Of a stretch of 64,000 nucleotides of DNA, positions 1 to 12,385 are shown in pieces. Position 1 is the first letter of the stretch. Each line of letters starts with the position of its first letter. Source of the stretch: Lobosporangium transversale (lineage: Eukaryota > Mortierellomycota > Mortierellomycetes > Mortierellales > Mortierellaceae); the NCBI RefSeq assembly GCF_002105155.1, contig NW_019028985.1, positions 310,001-374,000 on the forward strand, written 5' to 3'. The notes under the pieces are model-generated. The model did no database searches. It had not been told where the DNA came from and saw nothing but the letters and a program-made list of their open reading frames with translations. A program made the translations under genes and the position numbers.

Positions 1-555
1 GCTTGCACGACATGCTCTTTGTGGCTGTTTGAACAGGCTACAAGTTTTGGTGGCACAGCATTTGAGCCAGGACTTGTTTGCTCGCGTGGTTGTGCACGTG
101 ATGATGATATATCTTCTTTTTATCGCCTGAGTTGCCCATTGAACCCAAGTCTGACTTAATCTTGCTCACTCACACAACGATTGTTTGTTTACGGCGTAAC
201 CCATATATCCCTCTCCTCCTGCCAATCGTCAATCGCCAGTCGGTGCATGAACGCGTGCATTGCCTCTGGTCATCTCTCTTCATCATAAACATTCTGGCGG
301 ATTCTCTTGCCTTCATCATCAAGTCCAGGTAACTATCCTCCTCATAATTTCAACTATCACGACTGATCATTGTGAATTAATGACAAATATAATTAATAAA
401 AAATTGGTTAAATTCGCTGATTATTAATTCAACTTTCTGTTCATTAACAAGCTTATTTTTTTTTATTTTATCCAGGCCAGTTCGCATTTCTCTTACATCA
501 TCCATAGCATATTATCATCATAAGTCCCGTAAGAGATATCCGTGCTGCTGCTTCT
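1..555. other. Intergenic / 5' flank of BRE1
   Basis: I see no convincing gene here. Short open frames exist but resemble no family and lack splice logic. The 3' half is AT-rich and ends in the presumed promoter and 5' UTR of BRE1, whose ATG lies at 556. The first 130 bases could belong to a neighbour outside the window; this cannot be decided from the sequence. Confidence 0.5.
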
Positions 556-755
556 ATGGACGATAGAGGCAACCGAAAGCGCAGACTTGCCGAGGACACT
601 GTCACCTCCGGACCAGTAGCCTCCTCTACGGCCGCTAATGGTAGTCCTGCGCCTTTCACTCCCCCATCCAACAAGAGACAGTTTACGGGAAGTGGGAGCT
701 CGAGTCCGATGAACTCCAGGGAGGATACTGAAAATATGACAGCTGCTGAGGTGAG

Positions 756-787
<32 letters not shown>

Positions 788-3700
788 CGCTATTTTCATT
801 TTATTATTTCCTGGTAAAAAATAATATATTTAAGTTGCATGATCTGATGATAGCGATATCATTCTTATAGTAGTGGCCTTCACAACCTCTAAAGAGACTC
901 TTATCAACAACAGTGATTAATAACCATCTACAAAAAAAAAAAAAAAAAAAAAAAAAAAAACATTTTTGCCTGAATTTTAGGGGGTACTGCTTAATTTCCG
1001 GAAAGAAGCTATTTGGAGACAAATCCAGGAATATAAACGTGAGGTCGCAAGGGCAGAAGATCGTATCATTAGACTGGAAAACAAGCAGGTCAACCATGAT
1101 TCTCAAATTCAAATCGTGGATTTATACTGGAATAAAGTATGTAGATGATCTGGATGCCTTGATTTTTATTATTTAACAACTGTCGCTTTTTACCAGCTTT
1201 TTTCTTATACTTTTTTTTTTTTTTTTTTTCGTCATTGCATATTAGCTTTTAGATGATTTGGAATCGCTAATTTCGCGTTTCAGCATCCAAATAGATGGAA
1301 ACGATGCTATTTCGAAAGGTAACAACATTATTCTTTTAAAATAATTAATACCATGAAATACATGCAAACGATTGTTTTTTTTTTTTTTTTTTTTTTTCTT
1401 TCTTTCTTTCTTTATTTTTATTTTTTTTTCGGCTTATCATATGACTTTTGGCTTTTCTTCTACAGAAGAAGGTAGTTTTGCCTCTATGCTCTTGCGAAAA
1501 TCTGATTCCCGAAATCAAGGCAGTGACCAGGATCATGAACAGGATCAGGAAATCCGAGAGCTTACAGAGAATGCTATTAAGCCTTCAGTAGAGGAGACTA
1601 GCGTTCGCTCGAAGGATATTGTTCTGAAGTTGCTTTGTATAGTCGAAAATTGGGTAGAACAGCGTAGCGATTTTTGGGCTGGCGTTGATTCGCCAGGTAA
1701 GCACAGACAACAAGGAAATATACGACCTTATTTCAAGCAATCGTTATTATTATTATTATTTTTCTTACATTGTATTTTATTTATTTATTTATTTTTTTCC
1801 TTTGCCACACACACACAAAAAAAAAAGCCAATGATCAGCAAAGCAGCACAGTGCAACAGTTATCAGAGGAATGCAAAAATACCGCACAGGAGTTTAAGAA
1901 AGGTCAAACTGAAATTAACCATCTCCAGGCAAAGTATCATCAGTTTACAGAACATGTGTTGCGCTTGAAAAATGAATTGGAAATGACGAAAAACCGGATT
2001 CGTGAAACAGAGGAGGAGCTCGACGAGTGGAAAGAGAGACTGCGAAGGGTAGAGAGTAATATTGAAAGGGAAAAAAAGATGTCAGAAGCTGGCGCACTCT
2101 CTAGCCAGACTGGGGCTATGAGTACTATATCATTGTTAGGCGACTTGAATGGGACCTCCCGAGAAGAACTGTTGTATTTCCGACATCAGGCTCTTTCACG
2201 TCTAACAGAGCTAGAAGAAATGAGAGCTCAGCGATCGCAGTTGCAGGAGGAGCTGGATAAGACTCGGGCACAGTTCATGCATTTGTCCGACGAGAAGATT
2301 CAGGACTCTCAGTATGTCAAGAGCGTTCTGGTGCAGATCCAGTCAGCACGATACGATGCTGACCACTACCGTAGTGAAGTTCAGAGACTGAGAACAGAGT
2401 TGGATGATATGCACGCTAGTCGACGCAGGTTCGTAGACACATTAGAGGCAGAAGAGAAGAACAGACGCGCGACATTAGAGGCGGATGTGAAAAAGCTAGA
2501 GAACGACATTATTCGTGTTAGAGATAGTCGTGATCGTTTCCAGCAGATGTACGAGAGTCGATGCAACAAGGACGAATATGAAATGCAACAGAATCAGGAA
2601 ATCCGAAAGATCGCCAACACACGGAAGGTATGTATAATGTCTATTATATATAGCATTAATATATACACATCCAGCGGCCTTTACTCTTTCCATTAACGAT
2701 AACAAATCGAAATGTAGGATCGTATCACGGCTCTTTCCTCAGAAATTTTACGCCTTCAGACCATGTTGACTTCAGCTTCGGATGATCCGATGTCTTTTGC
2801 GTTTTACTTGAAAGATCCTCAGGACAAGGAGGCATTGCAGGACCTTCGTGCCAAAATCAGCGAGGCAGAAAACCAATTAGCTACACTTGGTATGGAGCTA
2901 GAGTCTTCGAGGGAAGCAATGCAACAGAGTCGGGACCTTGAGAGTGTCAATGCTTCGGAGGCACAGCTGAAAGAGCATGTAGAGGGACTGACAGCTAAAT
3001 TAGCAAATCTTGATCGACTTGTTGGTTCAGAGGCAGATGACGAGGTCAAGGCGCTTGTGGCTACTGTTGAAGCGAAGGATGAGGTTATTAAGCGTCTGGA
3101 GCTGAAGATTAAAGCGCACAAGGCAGTGCAGGCGCCACTGCTGAGCGAACTTCATACTGTGGCGAATGCATGGGATCAACTCGAGAAGGCTACATCTCGT
3201 AAGGCGATTGATCTTGCTCAAAAGGATGATCTAATTTTCAAGTTGCTGTCAGATAAGACGAGGCAAGAGTCTAAATGTAGCAACCTGGTTCGAGCCAAGG
3301 AACAGAGCGCTAATATGACTGCAGTGATGAAGCGCCAGTCGACAATGCAGCAGGATCAGATCCGTCGACTGGAGGAACGTGAAAAGAGTTTAAATCAGCA
3401 GATGGTATGGCTATATTTTAGATCAGTTGACTGTATTTAATGTCTTGTGATAGAAGCTAAGTGGTATTTTGATTGACGACTAAATCATTTGTTTTAAACC
3501 CTTAGGTTTCACTTGAAAAGGAGCAGACAGTGCTGACTAGTGAGGCAATAACGCATAAGATCAAGCTACAGGAATATACGCAGCTGAATTCTGCTTTTAA
3601 AGAAAAGTTTACAAAACAAGAAGAGCGCCTGACGGGATTGCAGGCGTTACTCAAGGGACGGATGGATGCGTATGAGAATGAATCGACTGCTCGAAAGCAT

Positions 3701-3979
3701 TTGCTGGAGGAGGCAGAGAGCATGAAGCGCAAGATTGAGGAGAATGCAAAGAAGTCTGAGGGAGCAGGTGATTCAGAGACAGTTAAACAGGCGGCGCGGT
3801 ATCTTAAGCTGCTCAAATGTCCAGCCTGTGATGTGAACTTCAAGTCACACGTGATCCTGCGGTGTATGCATGTGTTTTGCAAGAGCTGCATGGATAAGCA
3901 AATGGAGTACCGACAACGCAAGTGTCCGACGTGTCGAGAGAATTTTGGAGCCAAGGACGTGAAGGAGATTTATCTTTGA
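556..3979 (+). CDS. BRE1: E3 ubiquitin-protein ligase BRE1 (histone H2B)
   Basis: Predicted exons are 556-750, 981-1136, 1246-1318, 1466-1696, 1828-2627, 2718-3404 and 3506-3979. They join in frame to 871 codons. In the family, Bre1 acts in the nucleus with Rad6 to mono-ubiquitinate histone H2B, which promotes H3K4/K79 methylation. The second exon carries the typical N-terminal segment (NFRKEAIWRQ, EYKREVARAEDRI). The middle is an almost continuous coiled coil, as expected for dimerisation and Rad6 binding. The last ~55 residues form a C3HC4 RING finger (CPACDVNF, CMHVFCKSC, CPTCRENFG) and the protein ends a few residues later, as is usual for Bre1. The ATG at 556 opens a basic, Ser/Pro-rich N-terminus. 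Introns contain 20-30 nt A or T runs. Identity is secure; exact splice sites are inferred. Confidence 0.93.
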
Positions 3980-4698
3980 ACATGTTTATGGTCCATGGAT
4001 GGATAGAGTGAGTTGTGTCTCTCTCTTTCTTTTTACTTTATTATTATTATTACTATTTTTTTTTTTTTTTTTTTTTTTTTTTTGACTTTCTTTTTGACTT
4101 TTACCGTTTTTTGTTACCATTATTTTCATTGTTACCATTTTTTTTATTGCACATTTATCTTTTGCTCTTAGCCATCGATGACTATTTATGAGTACTACAT
4201 TATTTTTTTTTTTTTTTTTTTTTTTTTTTTCCTTCACGATCAGTGCTAATTCTTTTGTATCATACTTCCTTTCTGTACTTGTACTGGCTACACCCATTAA
4301 TCCTAGTTATGAAGCATATAGTTAAAATAAAACAAAAAAAAAAAAAAAAAAAGTAACCCTTTAACTTAACGGTTGCCCTGCATTTTGTAATTATTGGCAA
4401 GGCACAACACGCCTACACGGACAATTTTTTTTAGATTTTAAAAAAGATTTTTTTAGATTGGGCAATGTATGAGAGAGAAACACTGATCTTGGGGAGAATA
4501 AGTGGAGCCTGTACAAGTGAATGGATTGTTTCCTAATGTTCAGATTCACTCCTATGTACTAGTTTCCAGCATAGGTTGGTTGTAGGCCATAGTAGAGATT
4601 GCATACGCATTCAGTCAGTACAAAGATGGAAGAAGAAGAGAGCAGGCTCACTAGAAAAAAGGATAAGTTTGTTTGAAAGGGAGAGAAGAAAAAAAAAA

Positions 4699-4733
<35 letters not shown>

Positions 4734-5279
4734 AAGAGGAAGTAAGAAAAAAAAAAAGAGATAGAGAGATTGCTCTCGGATGCTCACTACTTGACTGATT
4801 GTTTTTGGACAGGCATTGGTGCCTATTTTATGCTGTCTACAGTTGTAGTGGTGTATTTATAATGGGTGCTAAAAATGAAAGGAAACTACAACAGGCAGGC
4901 AGGCAGAGGGACGAGCAGAAGAAGCAGAAGAAGCAGAAGAAGCAGAACAGGCAAATTAGCCAAAAGCAGCTCAGTTGTGTGTGCAAATGCAATTAGCAAA
5001 ATAAAATAAAAAAGAGTGTCCTGTTGCAAGAATAAACAAATAATTATTATTCGCTCTCTCATGAACCTTGTCCCCACTGGTGTCTGGTTACTGTCCTCCA
5101 TCGTCCCATCTCATCATCTCTTTCTCTCTCTTTCTCTCTCTCTCTTTTCTTCTTTCTCTCTTTTCCTTCCATCTCATCTTACCATCCTTCTCATCTATAC
5201 CTCATATTCACTACATCTTAATTTCTCATTTTAATCTCATTTACTTTTCTTCAAGTTCATCTCTACCCTATAACCAACC
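3980..5279. other. Intergenic region BRE1-septin with simple repeats
   Basis: No gene recognised. The 3' flank of BRE1 has T runs around 4060 and 4203. Further on are a GA-rich stretch (4690-4765), a short imperfect array of the unit gcagaa (4914-4945) and pyrimidine-rich sequence (5110-5200) just upstream of the septin start. The pyrimidine-rich stretch may be part of the septin promoter/5' UTR; that is inference. Confidence 0.5.
4690..4765. repeat. GA-rich microsatellite
   Basis: Interrupted (GA)n tract with embedded A runs, in the intergenic region upstream of the septin gene. Confidence 0.8.
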
Positions 5280-6000
5280 ATGGCACACGTAAGAGATTCA
5301 TTCCCTTGTCTTTCTCTTTTTCTTTTTTTTTTTTTTTTTTTTTTTTCTTTCTTTCTCTTTCTCTTCGTTCCTTTCTTCCTCTCTTTCATTCTTTCTTTTT
5401 ACTTTGTCTCGACAAATGTCCCTCTTTTTTATTATTATTATTATTATTATTCATCAGGGGAATTGACAAAAAGAACAGAAACTTTCATCGTAATCTGATC
5501 ATCAACACTGACCTTGACAACCAACCTCTTCGAAAAACCATGATAGCGCATTGGACGCAGAAAGAATGTCAAAAAAGGATTTCAGTTCACCCTGATGGTT
5601 GTCGGTAAGGATCCTCTCTATTTCTCACCATTGCACCGCATCAAAAGGAACCTCGGTACTGAATAAACTTGTCTAAAACGCGTTGCAACCAATCCTTAAT
5701 GTTTCAATAGGTGCCTCCGGTCTTGGCCGTACAACCTTCATTAACACGCTCTGTGATGCTGATGTTGTCCCAAAGCGTGAGTGCGACGAGCCAGAGATGG
5801 CTCACGTTGAGGAGAATATCAAGATCAAGCCTTACACTGTTGGTAAGAAGAGAATGCATGTTTTGTTTTTTTTTTTTTTTTTCTATTACTGTTAAGGCTA
5901 TTTTCATGATGGCTCCGAATTTTTTCTTTTGTGTGCTCTCACTCTTTTTTCTATTGCTATTCATAATCTATACTTGCCACTCTTATTAATAACGCAACAA

Positions 6001-6037
<37 letters not shown>

Positions 6038-7142
6038 GAGCTTGACGAGGATGGTGTCAAGATCTCGCTCACAGTCGTTGATACCCCAGGTTTTGGAGAC
6101 ATGATTGATAATGAGTACTGGTAAGCATACAGAAATGATGTATAGTCCAAGGATATCCTCTCTGGAATGGAATCAGTTACTTCATTCCTCTCCATCGTAA
6201 TTCTTGCACGAGCCTCCCTGTTCTGTTCCTGCCCTTGCTTATTAGTTTACACCGCCTTCCTTTCAGGAGTGCAGCATGCATTGTCAAAAAGAAAAAGCAA
6301 TATCCTCTTCCCTCCTTTCCTTCCTTTCTTTCCTTTGAAATGTCTCTTATACATTCTTTCTTTTCTTTTTTGTTTATAGCTTCCAAGAAATTCTTGGATA
6401 CTTGGAACGACAGTACGATGACATTTTGTCGGAAGAGTCGAGGATTAAGCGTAATCCCAGATTCCGTGACAACCGTGTCCATGCTCTTCTCTATTTCATC
6501 ACCCCCACTGGTCACAGGTAAAATAATATTGTAATAATAATAATAATACAAAGTCAAAAAGTTGAGCACATTTTTTCTGACATCCTTTTTTCCCGCTTCT
6601 TCCTTATTGAAATAGCTTGAGAGAGATTGATATCGAGTTGATGAAGCGTCTCAGCCCCAGAATCAATGTTATCCCTGTCATCGGCAAGGCTGATACTTTT
6701 ACTCCAGTAGAATTGGCAGATTTCAAAAAAAGAGTAAGATTTCTTGTTCTTGTCAATCTTGTTATATTTATGTATTAAATATATATATATTTATGTCACA
6801 TTCTGACTTTTTTTTTTTTTTTTTTTTTTTTTTTGAAAATAGGTTATGGAGGACATTGAACACCACAACATTCCCATCTACAACTTCCCATATGATCCCG
6901 AAGAAGATGACGAGGAGACTGTCGAAGAGAACAGTGAGCTCCGTAGTCTTCTTCCTTTCGCTTTAATCGGATGCGAGGAGGAAATCATGGTCAACGGTCG
7001 TAAGGTTCGCGGTAGGCAGTACCCATGGGGTATTGTCGAAGTTGATAACACCCAGCACTGTGACTTTGCCAAGTTGCGCTTTGCTCTTTTGAGGTTCGTA
7101 TCACGACATCTACGTCAAAAACAAACATTCCTCTCTGTCGTG

Positions 7143-7176
<34 letters not shown>

Positions 7177-7340
7177 CTATCGTTGGAACAAATGGCTGAC
7201 ATAATGTTTCTTCATTGACTTTTTGATTAAAATTCAATAGTTCGCACTTGCAGGATCTGAAGGAGATTACTCACGATTACTTGTATGAGAACTACCGTAC
7301 CGAGAAGCTGTCTCGCAGTGCCGAGAACTTGTCCGAGTAG
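5280..7340 (+). CDS. CDC11: Septin, Cdc11/AspA type, lacking the C-terminal coiled coil
   Basis: Septins are filament-forming GTPases that scaffold cytokinesis and polarity at the cell cortex. Predicted exons are 5280-5288 (only Met-Ala-His), 5547-5604, 5711-5842, 6039-6120, 6380-6517, 6616-6733, 6843-7093 and 7241-7340, joining in frame to 295 aa. Visible motifs are a G1 loop GASGLGRTTFINT, G3 DTPGFGD, G4 GKAD and the septin-unique block (RGRQYPWGIVEVDN, ending DYLYENYRTEKLS). The degenerate P-loop (GASGxGRTT rather than GxxGxGKST) and the EESRIKRNPRF segment are typical of the Cdc11/AspA group. Exon 2 must begin at 5547 because an in-frame TAG (5544-5546) forms the acceptor. The protein stops 8 codons after YRTEKL, whereas most relatives continue into a coiled coil. 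Family is certain; the subgroup is likely. Confidence 0.9.
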
Positions 7341-7483
7341 ACGCTGGATGTCAACGCGGGATGCAAGTTCTTCTCCGTTTCATTTTTTTCCCCCCTTCCG
7401 TTCCTTCACTACTACCCTTATTATTTGATCCTTATACAAAAATAAAGTCTCCTAATATCCTTTTGACAGAGAAATAGTCTCGG

Positions 7484-7518
<35 letters not shown>

Positions 7519-7641
7519 TCATCATTTATTCTATTTATTTATATATCTCATAGTAATACATAATAATATAATTAAAAATGAGGCTATCACAATTTTTAAT
7601 TTTTATTTTATTTTTTATTTTTTTTATTGCTTATCACTAAC

Positions 7642-9170
7642 TCATCGAGGCACTGCTGATGGCATCAAGGGTCTTGTAGAAGGCGGTGGCATATTTGGAC
7701 GTGATGACATGAGATAAGGCGTTGTTGAAGTGGGTGCTGTGGAAAGAACTGAGGAAGGTACTGTTGTTGATGTGGCTGAAGCAGTCTGATCATCAGGAGG
7801 TGAATCAGCAGCTCTCCAAGGCAAGAGGCCACCAAAGAGTAGATGTTGTACGACCGGGAATTTGTTGAGAACTTCAGCCTTGTACATCTTGATCATGCCT
7901 GAGTTGACTTTGGCCCAATGGGGCACACCCGAAATCTCGAACAATACCGAAGAGTGTTCATGAAAGGGTCCTCGCTTGGTCTTTTATTGAAGAGATGAAA
8001 AAAAAAAAAAAAAAAAAAAAAGTCAGTAAAGAGACAAAAAGACGATACAAAAAAAAAAAAAAAAATTATCTTTTTTCAATCTTTACCTCATGGATGAACT
8101 GAATAGCTCTAAAGTACAAGTAATCTGGAGCATAGGCCTTCAAGTTTTCGACTTTCATGATAGAAATAGGTTTTAAAGTAGGGTGATCCCTCAGCTGGGA
8201 ACTCCCCCAGAGGTAAGGTAAGAACTGATAATCATCCAACCCCCAAACACCATGAGAACCAGCGGGCTCCAACTGATAGGTTCGTTGTAACTTGCGGACC
8301 AATTCCAGATAACGGACAAAGACCCGCAAGACGACCGCTGGATGGTCCCTTTGATGAAGAAAGCCAATGATTTCTAAACAGCATAACCAGGCCACGAACG
8401 ATAACTCATGTCCTGATCCATAATCGATTCGAGTCCCATGACCTAGACTTTGAGTCAGATAAGGAGTGATTTCGGGGACAGCGAGATGTAAAGAAGGAGG
8501 CAAGAGTTCCTCAAGAAGTGATGTGGTCTTTTGTTCCACCATCCGGATATAATCCCGAAACGCGAGGTTTCCGAACCGTTGAGGATCTGATTTGAGAGGA
8601 ACGAGGGCGATCCAACTGTCCAAGGTTTCCAAGAGTGTTAATATTTTTTGAATAGACTATTATTTAATAGTTGTTATAAAATAAAATGAAATAAAATAGA
8701 GTTAGGATAGGATAAGACGTAATTAAAGGTCATTAAAAAATAAAAATAAAAATAAAAAAAATAATAATAATAAAAAAAACATTAATCGTAAGGCAAGTAA
8801 GTACGCGCGCTCGAAATGCTTCAGTTGATGATGTATTGTTTTTGTCTACAAAGTAAAAATAAATAATTTCTCCTTTTTTTTTTTTTTTTTTTTTTAATGT
8901 TACCTCTGACTCTGGTAAGGGATCTGATACTTTGCGGTCCAAAACAGCTGTGTTGAGCGCAAGAATGTAAGACATAATCCGAGCATATGCTTCAGAAGTT
9001 TGAAAAAATGGAAGATCCTTTGACTCGTCCTTGATGCGTTTCACAGGAACAACAAACATGCCTTCATGTTGTTCTTGCTGTTCTTGCTGTTCTTGCTGTT
9101 CTTGTTGCTGTTCATCCTGTCGTTTCTGTTGTTCTGGTGGTTGCCCTTCTGAATGCTGAATCGTGGACAT
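7642..9170 (-). CDS. Serine/threonine-protein phosphatase 2A activator (PTPA; RRD1/RRD2 family)
   Basis: Exons 9170-8904, 8656-8087 and 7980-7642 join to 391 aa. PTPA proteins are peptidyl-prolyl isomerase-like factors that activate the PP2A catalytic subunit and help load its active-site metals. The family core is clear: [10 protein letters not shown], then [29 protein letters not shown], the [20 protein letters not shown] block, and [18 protein letters not shown] followed by [11 protein letters not shown] and LLPW. The N-terminus has a Gln/Glu low-complexity run encoded by about four repeats of a 9-nt unit (9065-9110). The C-terminus is a Ser/Thr/Pro-rich tail of about 50 residues. Yeast has two paralogues (Rrd1, Rrd2); which one this matches cannot be decided by eye. 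Confidence 0.92.
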
Positions 9171-9360
9171 GCTTCTGTGTTCAACTTTGATTTAGGTGTT
9201 GAAAGATGTTGAAAGAATTGCGCATGCCTGAGTCTTATTACTTAATAATAGTCACGTGGAATTCTATCTTTGAATCTTTTTTTATCTGATCTTGCCTTTA
9301 ATGGCTTGGCTTCGCCCAATACCAACAGTTTGAATAAAAATTACCTCCTTCGCTTAAGCA

Positions 9361-9396
<36 letters not shown>
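9361..9396. repeat. (AAT)12 microsatellite
   Basis: Perfect trinucleotide array in the short interval between the PTPA promoter side and the DCAF12 3' end. Confidence 0.9.
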
Positions 9397-9605
9397 CGAC
9401 TTAGTCCCAGTACGAGAGTATTCTTGTTTAGATTTTGATAGTTTGTATTCTCTTTGTAAAAGACTGTATTATTTGTGATTAAGTATAATAATTATTTTGA
9501 ATCTGCGTGAAAGTAAGGAGCTTTTTCTTGTCTATTTTTTTTTTTTTTTTTTTTTTTTTGGTTATCGCAGTTTGTCTATCTTTTTGAGACAAGCCGTTAT
9601 CCCCT

Positions 9606-10430
9606 TTATTCCCACAATCCGACATAAGCGCCAGAAAGACCAAGTTGGAGGGGTCCACCTGAAGCAAGGAGGCGAGTCCCCGTCGAATCATACTCCATCG
9701 CATAAATAGCATTGCGAATCGATAAGCCAGAGATAGTAGCTGCGTATGCAGTGTCTCGGTTCTAAGGAAAAAGTTAAAAAAAAAAAAAAAATATAAAAAA
9801 AAAAAATCAAGTTAGATGAGACCAGCACAATAAAAGCTGTAAATAAAAAACAGAGTCTACAAGGACAAAAATTGGAAAGTTCATAAAGTTTTAACCTACC
9901 AGCCAACCGCGTCCGATATCTTGATAATACCTTGTATTTTTACCGTCATCAAAGCCTTTGAGATACCGTTGTGCTCTCATATCATAAAAACCGATCCGAC
10001 CATATCCTCCTCCTGTAGTAACGATATGACTCTTGAAATCGAGCGAACGAACTCCCCATCCTTCATCACATGATTCTATGTTATGGACAACATTGACGAC
10101 GCGAGGATCAATGATCGAGATGTGAGTTTGTGAACCAACTGCATATAGGTTCGCCTCCGAGTTGGTGCTCAGGCACACGGTTTCGTTTGCATATGGGAGC
10201 TTGATCTTGGACAACTATTAAGTGAAAGAAAAAAATAAATAAATATAAGCAATTTAGTTTTTTTTTATTATTATTGTAGTTATGGCGATATAATGCACAC
10301 CTCTGCTTACATGAGCATAATTCCCACAGTCCCAAAGCTTGACGAACCCTTCTGTTGTCAAAGTCATCAGTTGCTATTCCAGAGGCAAAAGTAGATATTT
10401 AGTTAATGCAATACAATTAATGATTCATAG

Positions 10431-10475
<45 letters not shown>

Positions 10476-12385
10476 TGACTCACCTGAGTTTTTCTGTTAA
10501 ATGTCAGATCACGGATTTTAGTATTGTCCTCTGATTTTGTGAGATCTGACAACCGCACTTCAACTTCTCCGCTAATCGTCGGCAAAGTCGTCAACACAGG
10601 CGATCTCATCGTCCATACTTTCATTGATCCATCTCTCGAGCCAGTTACTAGGACTGTATCTGATACCCAGGTCAACGAAAACACAAGATCGGTATGTCCA
10701 TACATCGAGCCTACGGGTACAAATTCCGGAAGTGAATAGACTGTTACTTGGAAAGGTTCTCCTGATCCAACCGCCAACAGAGTCCGTGAGGGATTAATGG
10801 CCAAGGATCGTATGCCTGTTGATGCTGAACCTGTGCACATATACTGCGGGGCCCCTGAAGATCTATTAACAGCAGAACTATGGCCACCATTTGAACTATT
10901 ATTGATTATAGCATAGTTCCTATTGTTGTCGCCAGAAGGATACGATGTCGAAAGTAAATGTGATGTAGAGGAACGACGGCCAAGGTTAAAGATGTTCAGC
11001 CCTCTCTCCAAACTACTGAAGATGCCAAAGCTTGAATTGCTGCTAGTTCTCGCTCTGGCTGTGGCCGCTGTTTGCGTAATGGTCCCATTGGGTGACTGAG
11101 AAGGTGAGTCCTGATTCCAATCAGCTGCTAAGGTCTTTATACGAGCAATTTCATTCTCAGTATTTTCCAGCAAGCACTCATCCAATCGTCCAACGTATAT
11201 ACGCCTGTTTGTTCGCGTGTTCAATAGTAGGATCTAGAATGGTCAGTCAAAAAAAAAAAAAAAAAAAAAAAATTAGGATAACTTTACTTGCAGGATCTCT
11301 AGAGACCACATTTGATGGCTCTTCCTCTATTGAACCATTCATACCTTATTACATTTAGTCCCTAAAAGGACTTCTTCATCTGTGACCCATGCTACTGCAA
11401 AGATTTTATCAAAGTTCTCCATGATGAACTCACGCTCGCTGATGATGGTCGGGATAGTCGAGCTCACCAAATCCATGCCATTGTCTGATATTGAAGAGTA
11501 GTAGTTGGTACCAATGGTCCGTTGCTGTTGTTGTTGGTGGTGAATGCTATTGCAATCCCCAATTTTGAAGTGTTTATTTGAATCATTCGCAGTACCGGTT
11601 AAGGAGGAGGAAGAAGAAGAAAAAGATGACACCCAAGTATGGGCGCTAGATATTGCTGCAGGATTCAAACGTGATATTGTGGACGCGCTTCCAGCGGACG
11701 TTGATGAAGATGAGGATGATGACGAGGACTGGTGAGGCGGCAGCGTCTGGGATGTTGTTGAGAAAGAAGGAGAAGACCTGCGTCTACCTGCCCCTCCGAG
11801 CTGTGCAGCGGAAAGATGTGAGTTTCTCAGGTTGTTGGATCCATGTGCACAAGTAGAAGAACCAGAGGGGGATGAAGAGTTACCGAACCCCATAGCTATG
11901 CTCATCAATGCCAACCCCTTGTTGTAAGTTGAGCCTAGAGAGGATGCTGCGGGGGATGAAGAAGACAGAGGTAAGGAAGCTGACTGTGATATCGAGGAGT
12001 CTGTAGTGTTTGTCCAGTCCATAACCATATCCGACTCTCCTTCCTGGTGAGTAGCGTTTGAACGTGAATTTGGCGCAGAATCGCTTCTTGACATTGCTAC
12101 TCCAGAGACTGAGGTGAGGTTTGTCCTAGAGTTGTCATTGGGGGTAGAATGGGTACTGCTGTGGCTATTCTTAAGGATATCTGACTTTTTAGATGTATCC
12201 AACGGAGCTTGTTCTGAATTAAGATGCTCCTCCTGACGTTTAGGTGCGCATCCGATCCTGCGGGGTGTCCCGAACCTGATTTGTTGTTGTCGTGTTTGGT
12301 ATTCTCGTTTCCTGAGAGGTCCAAGGACTGACATCGAGGGATTCGATGAAGTTGGTGTAGTATAGCTATAGTTGCATTTTAACAA
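9606..12385 (-). CDS. DCAF12: DDB1- and CUL4-associated factor 12-like WD40 protein
   Basis: Exons run about 12385-11345, 11233-10484, 10374-10312, 10214-9899 and 9762-9606 (TAA at 9608-9606). In animals DCAF12 is a WD40 substrate receptor of the CUL4-DDB1 E3 ligase that recognises C-terminal degrons. Family blocks seen are KIFAVAWVTDEEVLLGTKCN, GIRSLAINPSRTLLAVGSG, SLTWVSDTVLVTGSRDGSMK, LPYANETVCL, YAVGSQTHISIIDPR, FYDMRAQRYL and a C-terminus GGPLQLGLSGAYVGLW. The last exon is confirmed by its in-frame match to the DCAF12 ending. The first ~330 residues contain a long Ser/Asn-rich, probably disordered region absent from animal proteins. The ATG at 12385 is the first in frame after an intergenic stretch; an alternative start is possible. 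Confidence 0.88.

Noticed and set aside
1-332. Short + strand ORF at the left edge
   Set aside because: No family resemblance, no coding bias and no splice context.
804-1176. Short ORFs with poly-Lys or poly-Phe runs (here and at many other places)
   Set aside because: They are translations of intronic A or T runs and stop at splice borders of the real genes.
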